From Amaurobius ferox (taxonomy: Eukaryota; Arthropoda; Arachnida; Araneae; Amaurobiidae): 64,000 bases of DNA. Position 1 is the stretch's first letter. Every line of letters starts with the position of its first letter. Position numbers and translations under genes: made by a program. Shown in pieces: positions 34,027 through 46,100 of the stretch. The notes below the pieces were generated by a model. That model was not told where the DNA came from. It saw only the letters and a list, made by a program, of their open reading frames with translations, and did no database searches. Location of the stretch: NCBI GenBank assembly GCA_951213105.1, contig OX578138.1, positions 93,340,914 to 93,404,913 on the forward strand, read 5' to 3'.

Positions 34027-34968
34027 TTTTTTACTTTCTTTATATACATAATATATAAGGAAAGTATTGTGACGGGGTCGAAAATTCGAATTTGAGTTTT
34101 CGACGGGAGAGCACATTTCAAGCATCCCTGATCACGAATCAAACATTTTTGAAGTGATATCTGTGTGTGTGTGTGTGTGTGTGAAAGTATGTGTGTGTGT
34201 CAGTGAGTCTGTGGAGACGATAACTGACGAACGAATGGACGGATTCGAACCAAATTTGGTACAAAAATCACAATCTGTAAAGGCTGGAAGTATATTGTTT
34301 TTATTCGCAATCGAATGTTCAGAACCCCCCTAAATTTTCGAATGAAATTTTGAAAAAATCGTCAAAAAATCAAAACTACTACTAAAGTTACGCAAATAGA
34401 CATTTCGTATGTAATTTTTCATTAGAAAACGATTGACATAAATTTTAGAACGCTAACATGAACCGTTCTCGAGATATAGCACATTTATTAAAAAAATTAT
34501 CAAAAAGTCATATAGAATAAAAAAAAATATTTCCTATTGTGAAATATGTTCACTTTTCCTGGGTAATATCATGCGATAAATTGGGTGACATCATTCTCGT
34601 GGATCTAGCTCGTTCCATTCAAGAAAAAATATACTTTGAGTAATACTTTTGTATTTGAACGCCAATAGTCATTTATCTGCTGTAAGAATAACTTATTTCT
34701 CCGTCCATAACGCTTGGCAAGTTTTTGGCGAGGAATTTGGCGGAATGCCGCCAACTTGGCGACTTTTTGAAATGTTGCTATATTAACGAAAATCTCGCCA
34801 AATGGATAAAAATAACGCGAAATCAATGAAAATGACGACGAATTGTCGAAAATTCAATATCTTGGAAAGAATATTAGTATCTACTATAAGAAAAACCTAT
34901 TTATTTAACTGTAAAGGTAGTAAATTCATTACATTATATAAGGAAAGTCATGTGTTGCCCACATCAGA
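34027..34968 (-). mobile_element. Family B element, copy B4
   Basis: Minus-strand copy with 5' end TCTGATGTGGGCAACACATG at 34968 and 3' hairpin ACTTTCCTTATATATT/TATAAAGAAAGT near 34031-34062. The TG/CA tract (34160-34201) contains one embedded ACTTTC. It lies head to head with B5, 323 bp apart. Confidence 0.75.
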
Positions 34969-35291
34969 TTTTTTTTAAATATGGATGAGTGAATTTAAAA
35001 ATATCAATATCAGTACAGTAGGTATTATGGAGATCAACAAATTTATAGATAGAAAAGTGCTTAATGTAATTTTTCTTAGTATTATTAATAGGTATATGGA
35101 ATTCTAGACATAATCTACACTAATAATAAATGAATAACTATATAATTATATACGCATGTATCAATAATTATTTTTGCTAGTTCTAACTAGTAATATTCAT
35201 ACTAAACCATTATTAATTAACTAAGGCTTTTGCATCCAATTGAATGTACTGCTGTGCGTACATATTTTATGTAAAATTTCATTTAAAAAAA

Positions 35292-36247
35292 TCTGATGTG
35301 GGCAGCACATGACTTTCCTTATATAATGCAATGAATTTACTACTTTCACAGTAAGACAAAATAGATTATTTTTATAGTAGTTATTTGTATTCTTTCCAAG
35401 ATATTGAATTTTCGTCAATGAGTCGACATTTTTCATGTCGTCATCATCAATGAGTCGTCATTGATTTAGCGTTATTTTTATCCATTTGGCGAGTTTTTCG
35501 TTTAATTTGGAACATTTTAAAAAGTCGCCAAGTTGGCGACATTCCACCAAATTCGTCGCCAAAATCTCGCCAAACGTTATGGACTAAGAGATAAGTTATT
35601 CTTGCAGCACATAAATGACTATTGGCGTTCAAATACAAAAGTATTAAGTCAAAGTATCTTTTTTTATGAATGGAACGAGCTAGATCCACGAGATTTAAAA
35701 AACCAAATTTATCGCATGGTATTACATATGAAAAGTGAACATGTTTCTCAATAGAAAATATTTTTTTTTATTTTACATGACTTTTTGATAATTTTTTTGA
35801 AAAATGTACAATATCTCTAGAACGGTTCATGTTAGCGTTCTAAAATGTATGCCAATCGTTTTCTAATGAAACATTACATAAGAAATGTCTGTTTGCGTAA
35901 CTTTATTAGCGGTTTTGACTTTTTGACGATTTTTTCAAAATTTCACTCGAAAATTTAAGGGGATTCTGAACATTCGATTGCGTATACAACAATAGTCTTC
36001 CAGTATTCACGGATAGTGATTTTTGTACAAAATTTTATTCAAATCGATCCATTCGTTCGTGAGATATCGTCTCCAAAGTCTCACTGACACACATACACAC
36101 ACACATACACACAGACATCACCTCAATCATGTTGGATTCGTGATCAGGGATGCTTGAAACGTGCTCTCCCGTCGAAAACTCGAATTCGAATTTTCGACCC
36201 CGTCACAATACTTTCCTTATACATTATGTATATAAGGAAAGTAAAAA
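35292..36247 (+). mobile_element. Family B element, copy B5 (good reference copy)
   Basis: 5' end TCTGATGTGGGCAGCACATG, then ACTTTCCTTATATAATG. Near the 3' end a 26-bp near-perfect palindrome spans 36172-36197 (arms TCGAAAA and TTTTCGA). A perfect 12-bp stem follows, ACTTTCCTTATA (36210-36221) with TATAAGGAAAGT (36231-36242), loop 9 bases, five bases from the end. TATATAAGGAAAGT is the inverse of the 5' subterminal ACTTTCCTTATATA. Non-coding. Confidence 0.8.
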
Positions 36248-36289
36248 TGAGTTAATAATAATAGAATTATATATTTCCCATTTTTTATC

Positions 36290-38245
36290 TCTTCACTATT
36301 TCTGAAGGAATTCTTTGGAAATATTTTACATCCAAACGCACCTCGAAGTAAATTACAAGCTACAGCAATTTTTTCAAATGGCTACATCATATGGGAAAAA
36401 ATGAAAATCCACGTGATTGAGCAATTTATTCGATTCCCTCCAGCTTCTTTTATGATTCGGCAGATAATTTACTGACGAACGAGACACACAGCCATCAAAC
36501 AACCAGACGGTTGATGAGGACCTTCTGGGCATAAAACGTTTCTTGTAATATAATTCACTTTGTTTGATTTGTTTTCGAATAAATGAAAATAGGTGCAAGT
36601 AATATGGAGAGGCATTTTCAAACTCAAAATAGGAAGTAGTTTATTTTTTTGCTTCATTACTATTATGTTTTAATTTGAGATTAACTTCTGCCGAAACTGA
36701 TATGAACCGGTTTAGAAAATCTGTTGATTTGTAAAAAAATTTTGTTCAGATTCAGTTTGCTATAAAAAAAATCTGATGTGGGCAGCACATCACTTTCCTT
36801 ATATAATGCAATGAATTTACTACTTTTACAGTTAAAAAACAACTATTCTTATAGTAGATACTTTTATTCTTTCCAAGATATTGAATATTCTTCAACTAGT
36901 CGTCATTTTCATTGACTTAGCGTCATTTTTATCCATTTGGCGAGATTTTCGTTAACTTGGCAACATCTAAAAATGTCGCCAAGTTAGCGACATTCCGCTA
37001 AATTCGTCCCCAAAATCTCGCCAAGCGTTATGGACGCAGACATAAGTTATTGTTACAGTGGATAAATGCTATTGGCGTTCAAATACAAAAGTATTGCTTA
37101 AAGTATCTTTTCTCGCGATTGGAACGTGTTAGATTCACGAGAATGATGTCATCAAATTTATCGAATGATATTACATATGAAAATTCAACATGTTTCTTAA
37201 CAGTTGATATATATATTTTTTTATTTTATGGGATTTTTTGATAAATTTATTTGAAAAATGTACAATATCTCCATAATGGTTAATTCTGGCGTTCTAAAGT
37301 TTATGTCAATCATTTTCTAAGGAAAAATTACATAAGAGATGTCTATTTGCGTAACTTTATTAGTGGCTTGGATTTTTTGATAAATTGTTTCAAAATTTCA
37401 CCCAAAAATTTAGGGGGTTCTGGACATTCGATTGCATTTGCAAACAACAGACTTCCAGTATTTACGGATTGTGGTTTTTGTACCAAATTTCGTTCGAATC
37501 GCTCCATTCGTTCGTGAGATATCGTCTCCACAGACTCACTGGCATACACACACACATACTTTCACACACACACACACATACTTTCACACACACACACACA
37601 TACTTTCACACACACACACACACAGACACAGTCATCACCTCAAAAATATTAAATTCGTGATCAGAGATGCTTGAAACGTGCTCTCCCGTCGAAAACTCGA
37701 ATTCGAGTTTTCGACCCCGTCACAATACTTTCCTTATACATTATGTATATAAGAAAAGTAAAAATATGAATGTACAGACCCGTTAGTACGGTCATAAAAA
37801 TTACGGTTATTTGAGGCTAGCTTCTGTCGCAATTGTTATAGACCGGTTTAGAAAATGTATTATATTGTTTTGTAAATAAAGATTATTTAGACTAAGTGGG
37901 CTATAAGAGAAATATGAATGTGCAGACCCGTTAGTACTGTCATCAAAATTACGATTATTTGAAATTACTTCGGTCGAAACTGTTATGGAGCGATTTAGAA
38001 AATGTATTGTGTTGGTTTGTAGAGAACGATTATTTAGAATCATTTTGCTATAAGAAAAATATGAATATACAGACCCGTTAGTACAGTCATGAAATTTATG
38101 ATTATTTGAAACTAGCTTCTGTCGAAAATGATATGGATTAGATTAGAAAATGTATTGTGTTGATTTGTAAAAAATATTATTTAGACTCAGTTTTCTGAAT
38201 GTGTGGATCTGTTAGTACGGTTAACAAATTTACGATTATAAGAAT
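36290..38245 (+). repeat. Repeat D: ~370-bp head plus ~147-bp tandem tail, split by B6
   Basis: The head (36290-36660) contains CCTCCAGCTTCTTTTATGAT, CATCAAACAACCAGACGGTT and TTTGATTTGTTTTCGAA, all seen again near 41940, 44250 and in part near 39400. The tail is a tandem repeat. Part of a unit lies before B6 (36690-36771). Further units begin with AATATGAATGTACAGACCCG or variants at 37763, 37911 and 38057, with a partial unit from 38197. Class unknown. Confidence 0.65.
36772..37764 (+). mobile_element. Family B element, copy B6, with a visible empty site
   Basis: Starts TCTGATGTGGGCAGCACATC and ends with the hairpin ACTTTCCTTATA.../TATAAGAAAAGTAAAAA. Its (CA)n tract (37548-37625) is broken three times by TACTTTC. 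It interrupts a unit of the 147-bp repeat: flanks are GCTATAAAAAAA and TATGAATGTACAG, and other units read GCTATAAGAAAAATATGAAT. No target duplication beyond ambiguous A residues. Confidence 0.8.
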
Positions 38246-38717
38246 ATTCATTTGGTTTCTGAAACAATACAAAATGTTTGTGAAGGTTACAAGTATGCTA
38301 ACGTTGTACAAAGAAATGTAATATGTTTTAGATACTTTATTCTTCTTAGTATATATGGATGATTAAAAATTTATTTAAAATTAACGATAAACAAGATGCA
38401 TTATATATTACTATATATCGAGTGATTAAGTCCGCCACATGAAGATAGAACACAAGATTACATAAAGCATTTCCTCAAATCCGCTCGTCTTCAGTTTTCT
38501 GCACTCCATACTCCTGAATACATACGATTAATATTATTACATTATATTAATAATATTATTACGATAATTATTATTACGATCCATAACAGAACATAATTAC
38601 TATACGATCTCCTAACACGACTCAATTATATTTGGACCCCTAATCAGCTTAGAAACGGAAATCCTGAAGGACACCTACAAATGCATGCATAAAGAAAAAT
38701 AAAATTTGTTATATTTG
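38246..38717. other. Unassigned A+T-rich DNA
   Basis: Only simple ATT/TAT-rich sequence (38538-38580) and no coding or RNA signal. Confidence 0.4.
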
Positions 38718-38718
38718 A

Positions 38719-38749
38719 ATCAACTAGGGGGCTCTGCCCCCTAGTTGAT
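38719..38749. repeat. Perfect G+C-rich hairpin
   Basis: ATCAACTAGGGGGC pairs perfectly with GCCCCCTAGTTGAT across a TCT loop (14-bp arms). It stands out from A+T-rich surroundings and sits exactly at the truncated 5' edge of B7. It could be a terminator-like or transposon-end hairpin; no function can be assigned. Confidence 0.8.
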
Positions 38750-39350
38750 CTATCGCATGGTATTACATATGAAAAGTGAACATGTTTCTCAATAGGAAAT
38801 ATATATTTTTTTATTTTATATGACTTTTTGATAATTGTTTGAAAAGTGTGCAATATCTCGAGAACGGTTCATGTTAGCGTTCTAAAATTTATGTTAATCG
38901 TTTTCTAATAAACAATTACATATGAAATGTCTATTTGCGTAACTTTATTAGTGGTTTTAGTTTTTTGACGATTTTTTCAAAATTTCACTCGAAAATTTAG
39001 GGGGGTTTGGAACATTCGATTACGTATAAAAACAATAGGCTTCCAGTGTTTACGGATTGTGATTTTTGTACCAAATTTCGTTCAAATCGGTCCATTCGTT
39101 CGTCAGTTATCGTCTCCACAGACTTACTGTCACACAAACATACACACACCCACACACATATATACTTTCATACACACATACACTTTCACACACACACACA
39201 TACTTTCACACACACACAGACATCCCTTCAAAAATGTTTTATTCGTGATCAGGAATGCTTGAAACGTGCTCTCCCGTCGAAAACTCGAATTCGAATTTTT
39301 GACCCCGTCACAATATTTTTCTTATACATTATGTAGATAAGGAAAGTAAA
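38745..39350 (+). mobile_element. Family B element, copy B7, 5'-truncated
   Basis: Begins inside family B at ATCTATCGCATGGTATTACA and keeps the rest: GAGAACGGTTCATGTTAGCG, a CA tract with embedded ACTTTC motifs (39130-39220), the palindrome and the terminal hairpin. The truncation point coincides with the G+C-rich hairpin at 38719-38749. Confidence 0.75.
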
Positions 39351-39394
39351 ATATGAAACTCTGAATGAACAGTTAATTTTGATTCCCGCTAGCT

Positions 39395-39585
39395 AATTTT
39401 ACGACTTTACTGGCGGGAGAGCCGCAGCCATCAAAGAGTCAGACAGTTAATAACGGCCTTCAAGGCATAAATGGTGTCCTGTAATCCCGTTATGTTTGAT
39501 TTATTTTCCAGGAATTAAATTGCATAAGTGGCATACAAAGCATTTTCCAAGTCAAAATATGACGACTGGTTTTATTTGTATTTTT
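39395..39585 (+). repeat. Repeat D fragment
   Basis: Matches part of the D head: CATCAAAGAGTCAGACAGTT, GGCATAAATGGTGTCCTGTAAT, TTTGATTTATTTTCCAG and CATTTTCCAAGTCAAAATA. Confidence 0.55.
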
Positions 39586-39587
39586 AC

Positions 39588-39870
39588 TTTCTTATACGTT
39601 GTATTGTAAAAGAATTTTCACGAAAATATTCTATTTCGAGATTTTAATAACACTATATATTTTACCACCTCCTGAACACGTTTAGACTATTTTTGGAGCG
39701 ATTTCCGTCTGTCTGTCTGTCTGATGCCTGTGGTCGATTACTTGTATGAATAATTGCAGCCGCAAATATTAATGGATTAGAACGAACTTTATATCCGGCT
39801 TCGTTCTTAAAAATTCTTGAACTAGATATACTTTTTTGAATCCGAGCGATAACTTCAAAATTTATTTGAA
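39588..39870 (-). mobile_element. Family H copy, inverted (microsatellite plus 3' hairpin end)
   Basis: Minus-strand reading has a (CAGA)n run (39707-39723), then a segment like 27500-27600, then CTTTTACAATACAACGTATAAGAAAGTAAAAA. The order microsatellite, ~100-bp spacer and hairpin-like AGTAAAAA end is that of A, B and C. Confidence 0.5.
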
Positions 39871-40153
39871 ATTTTATATATTTTATAATATGGCAGCTTA
39901 GGGCAAAGTAGAACATAATCATGCATAATACGGTTTATTTATGGCTCAATGATTATCAAACTTTTTAATGTCATTTATTGTTGAGAAAGAATAGCTGCAA
40001 TACAACTTTTTTGTTCGTGACGTCATTATCTCCCCCTTCCGGGGCAATTTCCCCCCTGATGTACATTGCAAAATATGGTATCAATCGAATCATATTTTCA
40101 AGCCATTTGAAATAAAGGAAAACATATAGTAGTTGTAACAACATGGTACCCTG

Positions 40154-41160
40154 ATTAAAACAATCATGTATAAAGCATTGATTATGAAATAATTTCCAAC
40201 CGAAATTCAATTTTACTTAAACATTTCTAAAATACGATATATTCAGAAGTGATTTATTTTTTAATTGTCACAGGACTGCAATAATTTAATTTATTTGAAA
40301 ACTTAAAACTTCTTTGTAAGAAATAAACTTTATTCAAATGACATCATCAAAATATAAATCGTGTAGCTCTCTATGCAAAAGCAGTGAATGTGTAGCTCTC
40401 TATGGAAAATCAGTGAATATTTCATTCATACATTTTTATTCCAGACTCCAGAATTAAATTATTTTGTATGAAAAAAATTCAGCAATTCTTTTACAACTCA
40501 TCCTACAATCACTTGTTTATATTCTGCATCCATTAAAATTAGGCTTTGTTGTAGAAATAATCAAAGTTTGATGATCATTTAAACTCAGTATTGTAATTGC
40601 GTTGGCGCAGAATATAGATGCACTGAAAATACGCAAAATTAAATCGGTTTTAGGACGGATAATAAACTAAATATAAATTTAAAAGAACTTTAAAAATCAC
40701 GATTTTTACTCTGGGAAAAAAAGATGGATGTCATATTTTATTTTGAGGTGGATTACGTGATCTCTTCATATTATGTGGGTGTAATTATTATATTGATTTT
40801 AATTTTAAAAAACTACGAAGCATATTTTGTTGACATTTTTTAATATATTTTATGAGGTAATATGAATATTTTCTAAAATTTTTGAGGCAATTTGTGAATT
40901 TTTACTTCGCTTAAAAAATGTGTGAAAAATTAGGTCGCATAGGGTTCAGTGTATTTCATTTCTTCAACTCGGGTGCAATCCAAATATAATTGGGTAATAT
41001 TATTCATTTAGATTATCATATGTCCCACAGACAATCTCAACATCATACTAAAATTTCATTTTAATAAAGTCATTTCTACGGCAGTTATCGTGCGAACGGA
41101 CAGACAGACGGAATTGACAAATTTATAAACACGTTTCAACTATGCTGTAATATGTTACAA
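40154..41160 (+). mobile_element. Family C element, copy C3 (near full length)
   Basis: From ATTAAAACAATCATGTATAAAG to the hairpin AACACGTTTCAACTATGCTG/TAATATGTT. It holds a CAGA microsatellite (41098-41110) and the GGCAGTTATCGTGCGAACGG segment just before it. A 27-bp unit (GTGTAGCTCTCTATG...) is duplicated at 40366 and 40393. Non-coding. Confidence 0.7.
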
Positions 41161-41930
41161 AAATGAATTCTGTTATGAGAAAGTTGATTTTGCCACACCT
41201 CAGTGAATTTTTAAGCTTATGTAAATGATTGTATTTTGATCGGTTGAAATGTCCTAATTTTGAATATTTATGGATCCTATACTTAAAAGCATCGTTAAAA
41301 GAAAAACAGCAAGTAATTAATAATATTTGTATGAATGGTCTGTAGAGGATTTTTCTCTGGAATATGTTGACATATTCGAATAACATTTAGTCGATTGCTT
41401 CAATTGATCTGTTTAAATGACTTATTCATTAAATATCAATAGGTCAAAATCACGGGGTGGAGCTAAACTCGTTATTCAATAAAGCTTAAAATAAGTCATG
41501 TAAATACACGTCAAGTTAACAATCAAGTGCGTTAGTGTGTTTCATTTTAATGTTAATAACCGCAAAAAATTGTCAAAAGTTGGTGGGGAATTAACATTTT
41601 AAACCTTATGGCTGGAATCATATAAAATATCGCTAAATCGCCTTTAACTTCTATGGCTATATTTTATGAACATCGTTGCAAATTTATCCGAAGTATGGCT
41701 AGATTTGGCCATTTCAGGGTACTGAATTTTCCGATAATCTGCCCAATTTAACAACGAAATCTCTAATTTTGCAACGCTGGAGATGATTGGTTGAGCAATT
41801 TCTTTCTTGAACACGACTTTCTCCCATAGGGTAAAAATTGCTTCATCGTAATTTAATGAAACCTGTCATCAACTTAAATAAAGTTTATAACAGGAACTAA
41901 AATGAAATAGCCCCTATTTTATTTTTTATT
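41161..41930. other. Unassigned DNA
   Basis: No gene or repeat assigned between C3 and a repeat D fragment. Confidence 0.4.
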
Positions 41931-41934
41931 AACG

Positions 41935-42220
41935 AATTCTTACATTCATTTTACTCATAAAATGTACCTCAATAAATTACAAGCTCGAGCCATTTTGTTT
42001 AATAAATGCACCATAGAAAATTCCGTGTGGATGGGCAGTTTATTCGATTTGTTGCATTTTTTTTATGATACGATAGGTAATTTACTACCGAGCGAGAAAC
42101 AGGCGTCAAACAGCCAGACAGTTGATAACAGGCTTAAGGGCATAAAACGAATTTTACACTAAAATCACCATTTTGCTTGAATTTTTTTTTAAAATCCAAA
42201 GTAAGGTGCATATGATTTTT
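41935..42220 (+). repeat. Repeat D fragment
   Basis: Shares AATAAATTACAAGCT, TTTTTATGATACGATAGGTAAT, GCGTCAAACAGCCAGACAGT and GGGCATAAAACG with the D heads at 36290 and 44250. No tandem tail here. Confidence 0.6.
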
Positions 42221-42450
42221 GTTTCAGCCATTATAAATCACTATTGAGGTACCACAATATTACTCTTAGGACCAGTTGAGTATTAATAGAAAAAATAAGT
42301 TTTGCCATCTTGATTTAATCTTGCTGAGTTAATAATTGCCTTATTCTCAACACATGTATTTACCACTTTCAATGAATGACCATAATCATTACATATGCAT
42401 TTGGTTGTCACACATCGAACTGGCCAACCAAAGGCTAGGAATGAAGAGTG

Positions 42451-42836
42451 TTGTTGTTGAGACCCAGACCGTTCGACCTACTAGAGAGGTGTAAGGTAAC
42501 CGATTGGACGGCCGGGAAGTGCCAACCAATTTAGACCGGAACCCAGTGGAGAGGCATCCACAGGGACCGCACCTTCCTGCCCCTACCACCAACCTCTCGG
42601 AAGGACTTACGGGCCCACATGTTTAACGTGATCGTACTCCGCATGAACACGGCGGCAGTTGTGGCAGCGTGCAAATCCAGCGCGCAAACTACCGGGCTAC
42701 CGCGTCCGAAATGTGCCAACAGCACGCGATGTTCCCAGGTGGTCACCCACCCAAATACTAACCGCGCCCGATGCTGCTTGACTTTGGTGATCTAACGAGA
42801 ACCGATGTTTTCAGCCCGATAGGGCCGTTGGTTGTG
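42451..42836 (-). mobile_element. 5S-rRNA-derived SINE, copy 1
   Basis: The minus-strand head (42836 down to about 42715) is a 5S rRNA copy: CCAACGGCCC, ACATCGGTTCTCGTTAGATC and GGTTAGTATTTGGGTGGGTG are all recognisable. The body continues through GCGCTGGATTTGCACGCTGC and TTCATGCGGAGTACGATCAC to GTCTGGGTCTCAACAACAAC, an (AAC)n tail. Flanks GAATGAAGAGTG (42439-42450) and GAATCAAAAATG (42837-42848) are a likely diverged target duplication (9 of 12). Same structure as the copies at 44882 and 46287. Confidence 0.8.
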
Positions 42837-42848
42837 GAATCAAAAATG

Positions 42849-44249
42849 TGAAAGCTGTCCCTTTTCAAGATAAGCCAGATACTTTTTTGAGAATACTTTT
42901 CCCTTGCTTTCAGAATTTAATGATGGAAACTTCGTCAGTCCTTAGTTGGCAATAAAAAAGGGCCATAATATCTAAAGCCAGAAATTTGATATAGGCTACT
43001 CAGTGGCGTTCCTGGATATAATGAAGGAATTCATAGAACACAGAGGGATTCAAAATTACTCTATATTGTGAGCCACTTATTTTCATTTTTCCATACTGAT
43101 ATTTCGCACATATCAAAATTTCATTTTTCTATACGGTTTTTTTGCACATGTCAAACTTTCACTTCTCTCTACTGTTTTTTCCATATGCTTCTGCCATAGT
43201 CTCTCTACGAAATTAATGAACTAAAATAATGCTAATTGATTTTGATAGAATTCTGAGAAACATACGATTATAAATGCAAAGAATGCTTATTGTTACGAAT
43301 AACTCACAGTGTAAATATAATATCGGAAGATATACTGATTGTAAATATTTAACCTGTAAATAATGTATTCATCACAAATAAAAAATGGAATCAATTATGT
43401 GTGTGTCGGTCACCACGCCTTGTTTTTTATTTCATTAATTTTTATCTTACTTTACAGCGACCAATATGTAATTGAATAATTATTACTACAGAATTTTAGA
43501 ATACACTGTGCATATTACTAAATCATTACCTCCCTTAAAAAACGCGAGTTTTTAGGCCAAAAATTAACGCTTTAAATCATGAGATATACATGTGATATTT
43601 GACTTGAATAGTCCTAGGAAGATACAATTTCAGTTATAAAAATCTAGTTTATTCGATGCCACTGGGAATAAATATAATTACATGTTCTGAACTTCTTCTG
43701 ATCGCCGACCAGAGCTCTCACCAAATCTGTGTGCCGTCTGCTTAGTTCTTTACAAGTGAAAAAATACATTTTCATCTGAGGGGGAGGGAGGATATGAAGC
43801 ACGTGACTGCTATCTTAGCGGTTTAGGCTTCAAAAATGTGATTGGGAATGCAATTTCAATGAGAACGTTTACATAGGATTAAGTATAGTGACCATATATA
43901 GTATGATCGAGGAAGCGTCTGCAGACTTGTTAATTTTAGTGGCGAGGGATAGAATTTAATGTAGTTGCAGTATGTGCTGGACATGAGACAAGAATTTAGA
44001 ATAATAAGATAACTGTGAAAGAAAAGGGCGCGCTACTGGGAAAGACTTAAAATTTATGTATCATACATACTAACATAAAAAGCATAAATATGCATAAATA
44101 TGTATATACTAGCATAAATATGTGTATACTAACATAAATAAATACCACCAGAAATATATATATATATACAAACAAATACATACTACATACTAACATGGCT
44201 AGAGGGAGATTAATAGTATATATGACATAATATTAAATTATTATTTTCT
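42849..44249. other. Unassigned A+T-rich DNA
   Basis: Low-complexity ATACTAACATAAATATG-type repeats at 44065-44200. No gene supported elsewhere. Confidence 0.4.
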
Positions 44250-44690
44250 CCATTTTTCATTGTTTTCTATTTCTAAACAAAATTCTTGCAAATATTTTAC
44301 CATTTTATCAAATGCGCCTCCAAATCAATTACAAGCTACAGCAATTTTTCCAGAAAACTACATCATTGTAAAAAATGAAACTCCACGTGAATGAACAGTT
44401 TATTTGATTCCCTCCAGCTTCTTTTATGATTCGACAGATAATTTACTACCGAGAGAGACACAGTCATCAAACAGTCAAACAGTTGATGACTGCCTTCCGG
44501 ACGTAAAACGTATCCTGCTATATAATACCATTCCGTTTGATTTGTTTTCGAAGAAATAAAAAACGTAAATGACATGCAAGGCATTTTCCAACTTGGAATA
44601 TAACGATTACATTCTTTTTTTTTTGTTCTTTCTGAAGCTAACTTTAAAGCAAAGCTGTTTTGGATTGGATTAGAAAATATATTTTACTAA
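44250..44690 (+). repeat. Repeat D copy: head plus part of one tail unit
   Basis: Head blocks CCTCCAGCTTCTTTTATGAT, GACAGATAATTTACTACCGA and GTTTGATTTGTTTTCGAAG match 36290-36560. A tail-like segment (GAAGCTAACTT...GATTAGAAAATATATT) follows at 44632-44690. Confidence 0.6.
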
Positions 44691-44881
44691 AAGCATCCTT
44701 AAATTCTTGATATTTTAGAATTCAGAAGAAGGAATCTAAATGTAAATAATTTAGATGCCCGATGAACATTGTTAAAATATATTGCGATTGTATTAAAATA
44801 CGTACAGGCTAACTCAGAAGAGATGGGCCAGACATTAGGAGATGGTAGTATACACCAGACCAATTATACACCAAACCAATT

Positions 44882-45268
44882 GAGCCAACGGCCGTACCGT
44901 TTTAAAAACACCGGTTCTCGTTAGATCACCGAAGTCAAGCAGTATCAAGCGCGGTTAGTACTTGGGTGGGTGACCACCTGGGAACACCGCGTGCTGTTGG
45001 CACATTTCGGGCGTGGTAGATCGGTGGTTTGCGCGCTGGATTTGAACGTTGCCACAACTGCCGCCGTGTTCATGCGGAGTATGATCACATTAAACATGTG
45101 TATCCGTAAGTCCTTCCGAGAGGTTGGTGATAGGGGAAGGAGGGTACGGTCCCTGTGGATGCCTCCCCCACTGGGCTCCGGTCGAAATTGGGTGGCACTT
45201 CCCGGCCGTCCAAACAGTTACCTTACACCTTTCTGGTAGGTCGGACGGTCGGGGTCTTAACAACACCA
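44882..45268 (+). mobile_element. 5S-rRNA-derived SINE, copy 2, with target duplication
   Basis: Flanked by ACACCAAACCAATT at 44868-44881 and 45269-45282. The head 44884-45001 is a 5S rRNA copy from GCCAACGGCCGTACCG to GCGTGCTGTTGGC. Its internal RNA polymerase III control region is partly kept: the box C part reads GGTTAGTACTTGGGTGGGTG and ACCACCTGGGAACACCG, while box A is altered (AGCAGTATCAAGCGC). A ~270-bp unrelated body follows and ends in CAACACCAACACC. Three copies share this composite, so it is a SINE of the 5S (SINE3-like) kind and not a stray 5S pseudogene. It needs LINE reverse transcriptase supplied in trans. Confidence 0.88.
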
Positions 45269-45282
45269 ACACCAAACCAATT

Positions 45283-46100
45283 ATTTTTGGACATAATTTA
45301 CCAGGTCGGAAATGAAACGTAAAGGCGACAGTGCGCTATTAATGGTTAAAACCGATGAGGTGAGGCGAAAACACAAGAATGACTTAGAAGTTATAAAATA
45401 ACATTTAATAAACAATAATTACAGTAATGGCTGAAAAGACAGATCGGCAATTTGAATGCACGTATCACAACGGCGATGGGGGATTGTCGAACTCCCACGA
45501 ACAGACAAGGCAGGTCGCGTACTTCGGCAGCAGCGACCGAAAATCTGGGAAAGAGTTCCTTTTCAGATTCAAAGGAAGGATCATAGACGATATTTTTGAG
45601 ATATCCGCATAAATAGAAGTTGAAATATGACAAATCGGCCTGTCAAAAGTTGGAGTTATGATCAACTGCTGAAAACTGATAAGTCTATACATTCGGTGCT
45701 ACAAAAATTTTGAAACATGGCACTTTTTATTCCCCAGATGAAATTTGCATATGTGATTTTCTTCTTCAATTAGAAAATAACAACCAGAATGACGCTTTTA
45801 ATTTTGCGAAGCAGCCGCTTGACAACGAGTCAGTGTCCACCTACCTTTCATTTCAAACCCTGCAAACTTTGACGAAAAATGCTTAGTTTGGTGTATGAAT
45901 ACTTTACTATTATTTTATTATAATTTATGTCGAATTTTTGTTAATATGGATATTCTCATATTTTTTTTTATATTTCTACTTTATGTGCAGTACGTTCGTT
46001 ATATGTAGTACGTAGAAGAAATATCCAGAAATTTATGAAATTTCCTTCATATGGTGGCAAGCGGTATGCTAACTTTAACGATGTGTTTAATTAACTTATT
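45283..46100. other. Unassigned; small G+C-richer patch
   Basis: The patch 45427-45612 is open on both strands (61 and 80 residues overlapping), contains AATAAACAATAAT just before it, and has a different composition from its neighbours. I recognise no protein. It may be part of an unrecognised retroelement. Confidence 0.35.

Noticed and set aside
44884..45001. A functional 5S rRNA gene
   Set aside because: The copy has substitutions in the control region, continues into a repeated body, and is flanked by a target duplication; two more copies show the same composite.
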